Under the pieces are notes generated by a model. That model was not told the origin of the DNA, searched no databases, and was given only the letters and a program-made list of their open reading frames with translations. A DNA stretch of 64,000 nucleotides. Origin: Treponema sp. Its GTDB lineage: Bacteria > Spirochaetota > Spirochaetia > Treponematales > Treponemataceae. Below, one piece after another: positions 1 to 9,104 of the stretch. Position numbers and translations under genes: made by a program. Each line of letters opens with the position of its first letter. The stretch's first letter is position 1. The DNA is taken from assembly GCA_022510845.1 (NCBI GenBank), contig JAFLSR010000002.1, positions 1 to 64,000 of the forward strand. Reading direction: 5' to 3'.

Positions 1-8
1 GAGCAGGA

Positions 9-219
9 CATTTTAATGCAAATTTTTGGAATTTTTTTAATTGCAATTTAAGAAGACCTTTAATGTACGTTTTGGAGACCCTTAAATGTACGTTTAAGAC
101 TCTCTTAAATGTACGTTTAAGAGACCCTTTAATTGCAATTAAAGATGTCCTTTAATGTACGTTTTGGAGACCCTTTAATGTACATTTAAGACATCCTTAA
201 ATGTAAGTATTGGAATTTG
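9..219. repeat. Tandem palindromic repeats upstream of defence-like genes
   Basis: About nine degenerate units of 22-25 bp stand head to tail. Most contain a palindromic core such as TTAAATGTACGTTTAA or TTTAATTGCAATTAAAG, joined by GAGACC- or GATGTCC-like linkers. Units lie near 9-33, 33-57, 57-80, 81-102, 103-126, 127-150, 151-172, 173-196 and 197-219. The core changes from GTAC to TGCA centred versions while symmetry is kept. There are no unique spacers, so this is not a CRISPR array. The function is unknown; a protein-binding array or recombination hot spot is possible. Bases 220-284 hold no gene that I can support. Confidence 0.8.
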
Positions 220-284
220 TTAGATTGCAGTTACGCCGAGGCTTTGATATAGGGAGTGGGCATTTTTGGGAGGAATTCCCGAGG

Positions 285-313
285 TTGAATTTTTTGCGAA
301 TTTTTGGTATTAT
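285..313 (+). promoter_or_regulatory. Promoter of the PLD-helicase gene
   Basis: A -35 box TTGAAT (285-290) is followed by a 17-nt spacer and a -10 box TATTAT (308-313). Transcription would begin near 320, giving a leader of about 87 nt before the ATG at 407. It lies downstream of the tandem palindromes, so those could act as upstream operator sites. Confidence 0.5.
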
Positions 314-406
314 GAAACGGCGGTATGGGAACGCCATAGAACAAACATGTAGGACAGTGTTCGTTTATGCCTGTTTTGGTGATATAAAAAATGACAAGGA
401 ACGCCT

Positions 407-3400
407 ATGCTTGGAAACATTGGAAACACGCTCATCGATAATTCAGAACAATTAAAACTCGTGGATACCTTAAACAAAATAATCTCGGAGTCAGAAATCA
501 ATGAAATCTGCATTGCGACCGGCTACTGGGATTTAAAGGGCATGGCGTTAATCGCGGATGCCTTAAAGATATTCCTTCAAAAAGACGGAACGAGCTTCCG
601 GCTTTTGATAGGGAAAGACCCGAATGTCTGCCAAAAAGATTTGACCGCCGAATCCTACAGAAACGCAAAAAAGTATCCTCAAGACTTTATAAAAATCGAC
701 TTGCATAATATTGAGCTCACCGTTCCATCATATCAGGAAGCCGCAAAACTGCTGATTGACTATTGCTCGGCTGAAAACCCAAAAATCAAAGTCCATGTGT
801 TCAATATAAATGAAAATGATGAGAGGCAGTTTTTCCATGCCAAATGCTACATCTTCACGGACGGAACTGATGACAATTCGTTCGGGATAATCGGCAGCAG
901 CAACTTTACGCAGAAGGGCTTGCAGGGGAACGCCGAACTTAATTATCTTGAAAGCAACGGAATGATTGTGAATCACAGGAGCGAGGGAACAAAAAAAGGG
1001 CACATCCAGTGGTTCGATGAGAAATGGGAGATTTCAGATGACTGGACGAAAGAATTCGTCGTAGAACTTGCAAACTCGCCGGTGGGAAAGGCTGCCCGGC
1101 AGAAAAAGGACACTGCGGCGGCCGTCACGCGCCTCACGCCCTATGAATGCTACATCAAATTCTTGCAAGACCAGTTTGCTGAAATAATCGGCTCTGACGG
1201 AAGAATAAAGGAAGACGACTATCTTCCCAAGCCGAAAGCTGGCAACTTCAAGAAACTTACTTATCAGATTGAGGCGGTAAATCAAGGGTTTGCCATTATG
1301 AAACGGCATGGCGGCTTCATCCTGTCTGATGTCGTGGGGCTTGGAAAAACATATACGGCTCTGATGGTCGTCAAACGGCATCTTTTGGAAACGGGATACG
1401 AGCATCCCGTCCTCATAATAACTCCGCCCGCGATAAAACAGAACTGGATTGACTCAATCAATTTCTTTGACGATGACGAAGCAGAAAGCCGGAAACTGTT
1501 TTCCCATATAACGCTTACGACAATAGGCTGTATAGATGCCGATTCGGACGGCGATTTTTCAGACGGAGAAGGCACGGAGAAAGCCGCCATAGATGATTTT
1601 GACGGCAAATTCACAAATGCGGATTACGGAATGATTGTAGTTGACGAAAGCCACCGCTTCCGTAATGACAGCACAATCATGTATCAGAAATTGGACGGGT
1701 TGATTGGAAACATCAACGCCCGCATGGGAAAGCCGCCGTATGTCATTCTGATTTCAGCCACGCCGCAGAACAACAAACCGTATGATTTAAGAAATCAGAT
1801 ATTTTTGTTCCAGAGAAACCATAATAACGCCACGCTGCAAAACCTTGGAGCGTTTGGAAACAAACTTGAAAACTATTTTTCGGAGAAACAGAAAAACTAC
1901 GAAGAATACATAAGAAAAGAAAAAAGGATTGACGGCAAAAAAATCCCGAAAACAAAAGAAGAGCGCGCGAAAGATAAGATGGCGTTGATTTCGGACAGCG
2001 AGGATATAAGAAAGCGAATAATAGAGCCGCTTGTGATACGCCGTACCAGAACGGATATAGAAAGATTCTACAAAGAGGACATGGAACTCCAAAATCTGCA
2101 TTTCCCCAAAATTCAAAAACCGCGCGCAATTCCTTATGAAATGAACGGAGATTTGGGAAAGCTTTTTGACGAAACTGTAAACATAATCGCTCCGACGGAC
2201 GAAAATGGCGAGCCTGTTTTGGATTTCAGCGCCAGGGCGGGAGAAGATGCCCTTGGATATTTCAGATACCGCGCGATAGAATACCTCAAGTCAGAAGAAG
2301 ACAGGAAAAACTACGAGGCAAACAACCTTACGGTAAGCGCGACTTCCCAACGGCTTACGCAAATCATGGAGCTGCTCCTTGTAAAACGCCTTGAAAGTTC
2401 GCAGGCGGCATTCAAGGAATCTTTGCATAATCTGCGGCGGTACACGGAGAACATGATAAGAATGTGGGAGGCCGGCCGTATTTTCATCTGCCCGGACATT
2501 GATGTGAACAAAGAGCTGAATGATGAGCACATCGCGCAAAACGGAAGTTTTGAAAACTGCCTCGATGTTATTGCGCGAAAAGCAAGAAATGCCAACAAAA
2601 GGCATTCGGCATCAGAAGAGGAAGGAGCGAACAGGGAGTACACGCAAGAAGATTTTGACAGTGTGTACATCGAACTGCTGCGCAATGATGAGCGGCTCAT
2701 AAAAAATCTTTGCGCCAAATGGGACGAGCAGACGAGCGACCCAAAAATGACTGCCTTCATTTATAAGATGGGTTCTGATTTTATGAATCCAATACGCAAC
2801 AAAAACAAAAAGCTGGTCATTTTTACCGAATGCATCGCCACGCAGAAAGCCTTGGTAAAAAAATTAGATGAAATGCCAATTCCCGATTGCAGAGTCCTTT
2901 CAATTACGGCTGCCAATCGCACCGCCATGAAAGACACAATCGCCGCAAATTTTGACGCGAATTACAAAGGGGAAAAAAAGGACGACTATCAGATTCTCAT
3001 TACTACGGACGTGCTTGCGGAAGGAGTGAACTTGCACCGTGCGAACACAATTCTGAATTACGATTCGCCATGGAACGCTACTCGCCTCATGCAGCGGCTC
3101 GGCCGAATAAACAGAATCGGAACTGATGCGGACAAAATCTGGAACTACAATTTCTACCCCTCTACGCTTGGAGACAACCAAATCAATCTGAAAAACAGGA
3201 CTTATGTGAAACTTCAAGCGTTCCATGAACTGTTCGGGGAGGACAGCCAAATTTATTCAGACGAAGAAGAGGTCAGGCATTTTGAGAAAACGGCGCGTGA
3301 TGATTTTGAAGAGGGCGAAACGCCGCTTATGCCGTTCATCGCAGAATTGAAGGCGTTCAAGAAAAACAATGAAATCGAATATGAAAGGCTTGCATCTCTT

Positions 3401-3967
3401 TCAGGCAAGGTTGTCTCGGCAGTCAGAGGCGAAAATGGGCAGGTGTTTTCCGTACTGCATGAAACAGACAAAGACAGCGGGCGTGTATGCTCCTCGCTCT
3501 ACATTTCAAACGAGGATGACAGCGCGCGCAAGGTAAGCCAGCTTGAATTTTTTGAGACGATACGACCCATGGTCAGTCTGGAAGGAACTGACGCAGAGAC
3601 TGCGCTTGTTGAAAGAAATGAAAAAGCCGTGCTGCGATGCTATCTCGCCGACAAACAAAATTCCGCGCTGTCCTTGCGAAGCCCAATCAGAAAAGATGCG
3701 GACAAGATTCAGGCGGCGATTAAAAAGATAAATGACTTATATGCGCTTGGTCTGCCGGAAGGATATGAGCAAAAACTTGATGAAATATCGGACGCAATCC
3801 GCGACAAAAATCTGAGCCTCATCCATAAAGTGATGGAAACGGATTTTAGTAATGACGGGCTTGGAACTGTCCGGACGGAAGCCGCCATCGATATGTTGTA
3901 CAAATATGCGGGCGCTCACAGCGAAGATTCCGAGGCGGATGTGGCAATCCAGTTCATCGCAAAATAA
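407..3967 (+). CDS. PLD-nuclease/SNF2-type helicase, restriction or anti-phage protein
   Basis: The 1186-residue protein fuses a phospholipase-D-like nuclease domain to a superfamily 2 helicase. Residues ~1-230 carry one HxK motif (HAKCYIF, ~144) followed by GSSNFT and a later N-x-E. From ~280 comes the helicase: Walker A in DVVGLGKTYTA (~308-318), the DESH box (~412), SATPQNN (motif III), and the C-terminal lobe with TTDVLAEGVN (~868) and QRLGRINRIG (motif VI). Start chosen at 407 because AAGGAA lies a few bases upstream. It is 17 nt upstream of an adenine methyltransferase gene and surely co-transcribed. The pair is a two-polypeptide analogue of nuclease-helicase-methylase restriction enzymes (type ISP) and shares parts with DISARM (PLD plus SNF2 helicase plus MTase). 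Likely role: ATP-driven DNA translocation and cleavage of unmodified DNA. The exact system type is not settled. Confidence 0.85.
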   Translation: MLGNIGNTLIDNSEQLKLVDTLNKIISESEINEICIATGYWDLKGMALIADALKIFLQKDGTSFRLLIGKDPNVCQKDLTAESYRNAKKYPQDFIKIDLHNIELTVPSYQEAAKLLIDYCSAENPKIKVHVFNINENDERQFFHAKCYIFTDGTDDNSFGIIGSSNFTQKGLQGNAELNYLESNGMIVNHRSEGTKKGHIQWFDEKWEISDDWTKEFVVELANSPVGKAARQKKDTAAAVTRLTPYECYIKFLQDQFAEIIGSDGRIKEDDYLPKPKAGNFKKLTYQIEAVNQGFAIMKRHGGFILSDVVGLGKTYTALMVVKRHLLETGYEHPVLIITPPAIKQNWIDSINFFDDDEAESRKLFSHITLTTIGCIDADSDGDFSDGEGTEKAAIDDFDGKFTNADYGMIVVDESHRFRNDSTIMYQKLDGLIGNINARMGKPPYVILISATPQNNKPYDLRNQIFLFQRNHNNATLQNLGAFGNKLENYFSEKQKNYEEYIRKEKRIDGKKIPKTKEERAKDKMALISDSEDIRKRIIEPLVIRRTRTDIERFYKEDMELQNLHFPKIQKPRAIPYEMNGDLGKLFDETVNIIAPTDENGEPVLDFSARAGEDALGYFRYRAIEYLKSEEDRKNYEANNLTVSATSQRLTQIMELLLVKRLESSQAAFKESLHNLRRYTENMIRMWEAGRIFICPDIDVNKELNDEHIAQNGSFENCLDVIARKARNANKRHSASEEEGANREYTQEDFDSVYIELLRNDERLIKNLCAKWDEQTSDPKMTAFIYKMGSDFMNPIRNKNKKLVIFTECIATQKALVKKLDEMPIPDCRVLSITAANRTAMKDTIAANFDANYKGEKKDDYQILITTDVLAEGVNLHRANTILNYDSPWNATRLMQRLGRINRIGTDADKIWNYNFYPSTLGDNQINLKNRTYVKLQAFHELFGEDSQIYSDEEEVRHFEKTARDDFEEGETPLMPFIAELKAFKKNNEIEYERLASLSGKVVSAVRGENGQVFSVLHETDKDSGRVCSSLYISNEDDSARKVSQLEFFETIRPMVSLEGTDAETALVERNEKAVLRCYLADKQNSALSLRSPIRKDADKIQAAIKKINDLYALGLPEGYEQKLDEISDAIRDKNLSLIHKVMETDFSNDGLGTVRTEAAIDMLYKYAGAHSEDSEADVAIQFIAK

Positions 3968-3984
3968 AATCACGGAGGAAAATC

Positions 3985-6900
3985 ATGCAGGACTTGCGAG
4001 CGCTGTTTGAAAGCGAGTACCCCGGGAAAGAAAGGCTTTTCGGGTCGCTCATAAAACCTATTTTCTCAAAAGCAAAAGACACCTCTCTTACGGATGAGCA
4101 AGTTCTGGCGGATTCTGATAGAAGACAGATAAAGTCATTCAGCATTATCGCGCAAGTACGAGGGGGCTTTCCAATAGTGTTTGCGGACGTTGAGCTGCAA
4201 GACACAGTGGACTTGAAAAGAAGCAGGGTGGCCATTCAGAACTGTGTCCGGAAAGTTATGCAGGACTATTCAAATGCCATTATCTTCTTTCATTTTACGG
4301 ACAATATAAAAGAATGGCGGGTAAGTTATGTGTACCGCGCTGGAACAAATAAAAGCAGCACCAGCGCGAAACGCTATACCTATCTTTGCGGTCCGGAGCA
4401 CGTTTGCAGGACAGTCTCGGAAAGATTTGAGACGCTCAAAGGACTGCCGCTGATTAAAAATGAAGATATGGTCGAGGCTTTCAGCGTGGAGCCGCTGAGC
4501 AAGGAATTCTTCGACGAATACAAAAAGTTCTACGAGGATTTCGTCCAGTACATCACCGGCAACCGCTATGTGAAAGTCGGCGGGAAGTACGAGAAAAAGG
4601 CGGTGGGCAAAGAGAACAAAGCGATTTTCAGCCAGTTCAAGGAAATTGCGGGCGGCGACCATGACAGAGCGTGCAAGCTCGTGCGCGACTACGTGAAAAA
4701 GCTCATGGGGCGGCTCGTGTTCCTGCATTTTTTGCAGAAGAAGGGCTGGCTTGGCGTGAGCGAGGGCGAGCCGTGGGGAAGCGGCGACAGGAGTTTCATA
4801 CAGAACCTCTTTGCCAACGCTTGCGACAGCGTGAAGGACGACTTCCTTTCGCGCGCGCTGGAACCGCTCTTTTTCAGGACGCTGAACACCGACCGCGGCA
4901 AGGCGGCGCTCGCGCCCGATGAAATCAGCGCGGTCTACGGCGGGAACGTCAGAATCCCGTACCTGAACGGCGGCCTCTTTGAGGAGGACGAGCTTGACAG
5001 GATGCGGGTGCGCTTCAAGAAGGAGCGCTTCTCGGACTTGCTGGACTTCTTCAGCCGGTACAACTTCACGATTGACGAGAGCGACCCCACGGACAAGGAA
5101 ATCGGCATAGACCCCGAGATGCTCGGAAAGATTTTCGAGAACCTCCTTGAGGACAACAAGGACAAGGGCGCGTTCTACACTCCCAAGGAAATCGTGCAGT
5201 ATATGTGCCGTGAGAGCCTTGCCGCCTACCTGTGCGCGGACGGAGTGGCGGACGCTGGCAAAGTCAGGCGGATTATGGAGCGGGGCGACTCGGAGGGCAT
5301 GGGCGAGGGCGAGAAGTCCGCTCTGCTTGGGAGGCTTCGCGCCGTGAAGGTGTGCGACCCCGCCGTGGGAAGCGGCGCGTTCCCCATGGGCATGATGAAC
5401 GAGCTTATCGCACTGCGCTCCGCTCTTGGCGACACGGAGGAGACTTCGGAAATCAAGAAGCAGATTGTGCGCGACAACATCTACGGCGTGGACATAGAGA
5501 AAGGCGCGGTGGACATCGCCCGCCTGCGCTTCTGGCTCGCCATCATCGTGGACGAGAAAGAGCCGATTCCGCTCCCCAACCTTGACTATAAAATCATGCG
5601 GGGAAACAGTCTGCTAGAGAGCTACACGTACAAAATCAGGAGCGGAGACAACGACGAGGAAATCACGGTGGCGGTGGATTTGAGCCGGATGCTCGCAAAG
5701 CCCGATGACGGCAGTCTTGACTACAACGAGGAGCCGCGCAGTCTGCTGAAAACGAACATAGACGGATATTTTGACCCCGGCAGCCACGAGCACAAGCGCA
5801 CGAAAAACGACGTGATAAAGGCGTGCGTGTTCGACCTTGCCTGCTCCACCTGCGGCTTGAAGCAGAACTCGCCCGCCGCCCTCGCCCTGCACGAAAAGAT
5901 TTGGAACGGCACTGACGAATTCTTCCTCTGGCACACATGGTTCGGCGATGTGTTCAACGGCAAAGAAGGACAGGGCGGCTTCGATATTGTGATAGGGAAT
6001 CCGCCGTATGTGCAGATAAAAAAGGGCTTTGTCAGCAAAGAGCAATATCCGTATGCGGAGGGGAAGGATATAGGAAAGCAGAATTTGTACAAACTATTCG
6101 TGGAGGCATCCTACAATTTCTTGAAAGACAACGGAGTTTCTGCATTGATTGTGCAAAGTTCTCTTATGTGCGACATGAGTTCTTCATACACGCGGGAATT
6201 ACTGTTTACGAAAACAAGAATGCTCAAAGCCATTGAATTTCCTAAATCCGCGCATAGTAAAGAGAGTCAGATATTCAAGTCGGTTTTGCAGGGTACGTGC
6301 GTGGTGCTATTCATAAAGCAAAAGCCTGACGCAAATCATGATATGCTTATTTCGATAAACAACGACGTGAGCACAATATCTTCTCTGGAGTTTGAGATTG
6401 CTAATCAGCATGATTTGAAAGCGTATTTTTCGTCACGGTTTGAGATACCGCTCATCAGAAAAGGCGAAATGGAAATCGTTTCCAAAGTAAAGCGATTTCC
6501 GATGTTGCAGAAGAACATAGATGATTCCTTGCAGGGAAACATAAATACGATTCATCTGCCAAAAATAAAGTCTGATAGACCAACGGATATTTTCATTGCA
6601 AAAGGTGCGAATGTTCATAAGTATTATCTCGATGATGATATGTTTTTCGGAAAAGAATCGGCGCAGGTAAAAGAGCTTGTCGCTAGAAATCATGATGCAG
6701 GGGCTGTCCTTGTTACGCAGAACATCACTGGAACGACGGATAAATTCAGAATTCACGCGGCTTACGCCGAATGCAAGAACACAAGTATTGTGTTCTTGGA
6801 TTCGGTAAATATCCTATATTTACCGAATCCAAGTCTCGCCAAATTCGTTTTGGCGATGCTGAATTCAAAGTTACTGGACTGGCTGTTTAGAAAGACAAGC

Positions 6901-7086
6901 ACAAACAATCACTGCAATATGTATGAATTGGAAGACTTGCCCATCCCGCCCGCGACCGCCACACAGCAGAAGCCCGTCATCGCCCTCGTGGACAAAATCC
7001 TCGCCGCAAAAAAGCAAGACCCCTCGGCGGACACAAGCGCGCTTGAGGCGCAGATAGACGCCTTGTGTACGCCCTGTACGGGCTGA
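3985..7086 (+). CDS. Eco57I-like adenine-specific DNA methyltransferase with specificity domain
   Basis: The 1033-residue protein has an N-terminal domain of ~160 residues, then a gamma-type N6-adenine MTase core: GAFYTPKEIVQYM, SAM-binding DPAVGSGAF (~458) and catalytic NPPY (~672). A target-recognition region follows (~680-970), ending LAMLNSKLLDWLF...LPIPP. A GGAGG Shine-Dalgarno precedes 3985. It pairs with the helicase gene 17 nt upstream and would both protect host DNA and supply sequence recognition. Two oddities: base composition shifts from GC-rich (about 4490-5990) to AT-rich (about 6000-6900) and back, a mosaic at the specificity region. Also, the reading frame ends in LCTPCTG, while the usual C-terminal tail continues in another frame (see 7055-7121). 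Expected activity is methylation; nuclease function would come from the partner. Confidence 0.87.
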   Translation: MQDLRALFESEYPGKERLFGSLIKPIFSKAKDTSLTDEQVLADSDRRQIKSFSIIAQVRGGFPIVFADVELQDTVDLKRSRVAIQNCVRKVMQDYSNAIIFFHFTDNIKEWRVSYVYRAGTNKSSTSAKRYTYLCGPEHVCRTVSERFETLKGLPLIKNEDMVEAFSVEPLSKEFFDEYKKFYEDFVQYITGNRYVKVGGKYEKKAVGKENKAIFSQFKEIAGGDHDRACKLVRDYVKKLMGRLVFLHFLQKKGWLGVSEGEPWGSGDRSFIQNLFANACDSVKDDFLSRALEPLFFRTLNTDRGKAALAPDEISAVYGGNVRIPYLNGGLFEEDELDRMRVRFKKERFSDLLDFFSRYNFTIDESDPTDKEIGIDPEMLGKIFENLLEDNKDKGAFYTPKEIVQYMCRESLAAYLCADGVADAGKVRRIMERGDSEGMGEGEKSALLGRLRAVKVCDPAVGSGAFPMGMMNELIALRSALGDTEETSEIKKQIVRDNIYGVDIEKGAVDIARLRFWLAIIVDEKEPIPLPNLDYKIMRGNSLLESYTYKIRSGDNDEEITVAVDLSRMLAKPDDGSLDYNEEPRSLLKTNIDGYFDPGSHEHKRTKNDVIKACVFDLACSTCGLKQNSPAALALHEKIWNGTDEFFLWHTWFGDVFNGKEGQGGFDIVIGNPPYVQIKKGFVSKEQYPYAEGKDIGKQNLYKLFVEASYNFLKDNGVSALIVQSSLMCDMSSSYTRELLFTKTRMLKAIEFPKSAHSKESQIFKSVLQGTCVVLFIKQKPDANHDMLISINNDVSTISSLEFEIANQHDLKAYFSSRFEIPLIRKGEMEIVSKVKRFPMLQKNIDDSLQGNINTIHLPKIKSDRPTDIFIAKGANVHKYYLDDDMFFGKESAQVKELVARNHDAGAVLVTQNITGTTDKFRIHAAYAECKNTSIVFLDSVNILYLPNPSLAKFVLAMLNSKLLDWLFRKTSTNNHCNMYELEDLPIPPATATQQKPVIALVDKILAAKKQDPSADTSALEAQIDALCTPCTG

Positions 7087-7121
7087 CGGCGGAGGAGATT
7101 GCGGTTGTGGAGGGGAGGTAG
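7055..7121 (+). other. Out-of-frame C-terminal tail of the methyltransferase
   Basis: After the in-frame codons for QIDAL, another frame reads VYALYGLTAEEIAVVEGR and stops at TAG 7119-7121. This is the kind of tail (LYGLTxEEIxxVE) that commonly ends Eco57I/PglX-type methylases. Adding one base near 7062 would join the two frames. The apparent single-base deletion replaces about 18 residues with CTPCTG. It may be a real frameshift, a phase-variable or recoded site, or a sequencing error. No homopolymer is present. Confidence 0.6.
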
Positions 7122-7136
7122 AGGATGGATGATGGT

Positions 7137-7163
7137 GATAAAAAATATATGATTTTTTTATCG
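7137..7163 (+). terminator. AT-rich hairpin between methyltransferase and third island gene
   Basis: GATAAAAAA (7137-7145) can pair with TTTTTTTATC (7154-7163) across a short loop. It falls in the 111-nt gap after the methyltransferase and could stop or attenuate transcription. It is weak because the stem is almost all A-T. Confidence 0.35.
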
Positions 7164-7177
7164 AGATAATGTATTGT

Positions 7178-7183
7178 TATAAT
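7178..7183 (+). promoter_or_regulatory. Possible -10 box of the DUF4209-like gene
   Basis: A perfect TATAAT lies 14 nt before the ATG at 7198. The corresponding -35 position (TTTTTA, 7155-7160) is poor. Downstream AAGGGG (7184-7189) could act as a Shine-Dalgarno from a different transcript. This suggests that the third island gene may be expressed independently of the first two. Confidence 0.35.
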
Positions 7184-7197
7184 AAGGGGCATTAGAT

Positions 7198-8994
7198 ATG
7201 GAAAATATAATTTTATCGAGAGAGGCTTTTATTCAACTGCAAGACAAAACGGAATGTTTGCATGGAGATTGCAAGCATCTGTTGATTTTAAATGAAAAAT
7301 TAAGGCATCTTGATAATAGCAGTTTTTCAGATGAAGAACAAAAAATCTTAGAGCTTTTAACAAGGGTATCTTCAATTTTATTGACTGATAATTCAAAAAA
7401 AACATTTGCACCTCTTCTACAAACCGTTAATGGAGGGAGAACTTGTGTACCTGAAGATTTTACAGATGATGAGTTGGAGTTTATAAGAATTATTTTGCCC
7501 GATGTTGCAAATAGATTATTAAAAGCGTTTGTTGCGGATATTTTATGGTACAGGAAATACAAAAAAGACGTAGCGTATCCTAAAGTTGTTATAGAGATTT
7601 ACCTTTCAATCCAATTTGAAGATGATTATTTCTTTGAGAATTTGAACTTGTGGCGCAGAGGACTTCGCTTGGCATCTCAAATTCGTGATAATAATTCCGC
7701 AAATGAATTTGCTCAAAAAGTATATACATACGTGACTAATACAGTGTTCGATAATAATGCTAGGTTTTTGAAACTGATAGAGCTTTTGCGCCAATTTGAA
7801 TTATGCAAGAATGAAGCAGAGCAAATAATAGAGATGCTTGTGCAATTTGGAGCGCAGCTTGAAAACAATTACTTTTTGGCAGAGCAATACTATCAAGAAG
7901 CCAGTCTATGGGCTATGCAGATTCAAAAAGATTTAGAAAAACACGCAGAGTTTCAAATAAAACGAGTTTTTGCATATATTCAGCAAGCAGAACAGGACAA
8001 CTCTGGTATTTCTGCCAACGTTCATTATGAAAAAGCATTAAAAATACTTCGCACATTGTCAAAAGAACAAAGAGAAAAGTATTTTACATCAGAAAAAGAG
8101 GCGGAATTGATTCGAAAAATAAAAGAAAGCGGACAAGCCTCTATTTCCGAAATGAAAGAAAGTGTTTTTTCCTTTGATATAAGCAATGAAATAAAATACA
8201 TAACTGACAATATAAAGGGAAGAGACAAAGACAGCGCATTGCGAAATTTTACTTTGCTCTTTGGTCATATAGGTTTTAAGAAACTTGAAGAGGATGCCAT
8301 CAATTTTGTAAAAGCAAGCCCTTTGTCAGCTTTATTTCCTCATACTGTGTATGGAAAAGACGGAAGAGTTATTTCAAAATCTTCCGGAATAGATTTTTCA
8401 GAAGAATTAAATGCGCAAAATAAAGGTGTTTGGAATAATATGATATGGCTATATATGATTCATATCAGCATTACCGTTCAAACCGCCATCTTACCAGCTT
8501 TGCAGGTAATTCGCTGTGAACATAATATTTTATTAAATGACATTATGCAAATTGTTCAGCAATCTAATTTAATTCCATTCGATAGAATAGGTATTTTTGC
8601 CAAAGGTCTTATGGCGGGGTTCTCGTATGATTTTACTACATCGCTACATCTGCTAGCTCCACAAATAGAAAACATGGTTCGACAAGAACTTCAGAATTCA
8701 AGAGTCAGAACTTCTGTTATTACTGAATCTGGTATTGAAGAAGAAGCAGGTCTTTCAACACTTGTGGAGAAAGATGAATTTACGAAAATTTTTGGAAAAG
8801 ATTGGGGATTTGAGATAAAAGCACTTTTCTGTGATGAATCCGGTCCTAATTTAAGAAACAATGTAGCACATGGGCTTCTTAGCACACAAGAAACGCAAAA
8901 TATATATAGTGTTTATTGCTGGTGGTTTTGCTTTAAATTGGTTTACGTACAATTTGCAAATACAGTAGAATCGAGGAAAAATCATATTTCTTGA
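7198..8994 (+). CDS. DUF4209-like protein with HEPN-type R-X4-H motif
   Basis: The 598-residue protein is largely helical with no signal peptide. The first ~300 residues show no motif that I recognise. The C-terminal part contains LRNNVAHGLL, with Arg553 and His558 in the R-X4-H spacing of HEPN ribonucleases, and the wording typical of DUF4209 (lRN..AHG). HEPN proteins are often metal-independent RNases in toxin, abortive-infection and CRISPR effector systems, so an RNA-cleaving effector is possible, but that is inference. It follows the helicase/methyltransferase pair on the same strand after a 111-nt gap, and its codon use is clearly more AT-rich than the methyltransferase core. That suggests independent acquisition or a separately moving effector. 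It could also simply be a flanking passenger gene. Confidence 0.6.
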   Translation: MENIILSREAFIQLQDKTECLHGDCKHLLILNEKLRHLDNSSFSDEEQKILELLTRVSSILLTDNSKKTFAPLLQTVNGGRTCVPEDFTDDELEFIRIILPDVANRLLKAFVADILWYRKYKKDVAYPKVVIEIYLSIQFEDDYFFENLNLWRRGLRLASQIRDNNSANEFAQKVYTYVTNTVFDNNARFLKLIELLRQFELCKNEAEQIIEMLVQFGAQLENNYFLAEQYYQEASLWAMQIQKDLEKHAEFQIKRVFAYIQQAEQDNSGISANVHYEKALKILRTLSKEQREKYFTSEKEAELIRKIKESGQASISEMKESVFSFDISNEIKYITDNIKGRDKDSALRNFTLLFGHIGFKKLEEDAINFVKASPLSALFPHTVYGKDGRVISKSSGIDFSEELNAQNKGVWNNMIWLYMIHISITVQTAILPALQVIRCEHNILLNDIMQIVQQSNLIPFDRIGIFAKGLMAGFSYDFTTSLHLLAPQIENMVRQELQNSRVRTSVITESGIEEEAGLSTLVEKDEFTKIFGKDWGFEIKALFCDESGPNLRNNVAHGLLSTQETQNIYSVYCWWFCFKLVYVQFANTVESRKNHIS

Positions 8995-9104
8995 TTTAGA
9001 AGGAATGTGGCGTTTTCAGACCGAGGAAGAAGGGAAAATAAGATTGACAGTCTTGCATACAATCAGTATGCAATGACTTGCAGAACAACATCATAGGAGA
9101 TATT

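Noticed and set aside
9..219. Possible CRISPR array
   Set aside because: Units follow one another without unique spacers and the unit sequence itself varies; no cas genes are nearby.
3985..7086. BREX PglX
   Set aside because: None of the other BREX genes (brxA, brxB, brxC, pglZ, brxL) is present in the window; only the general methyltransferase fold is shared.
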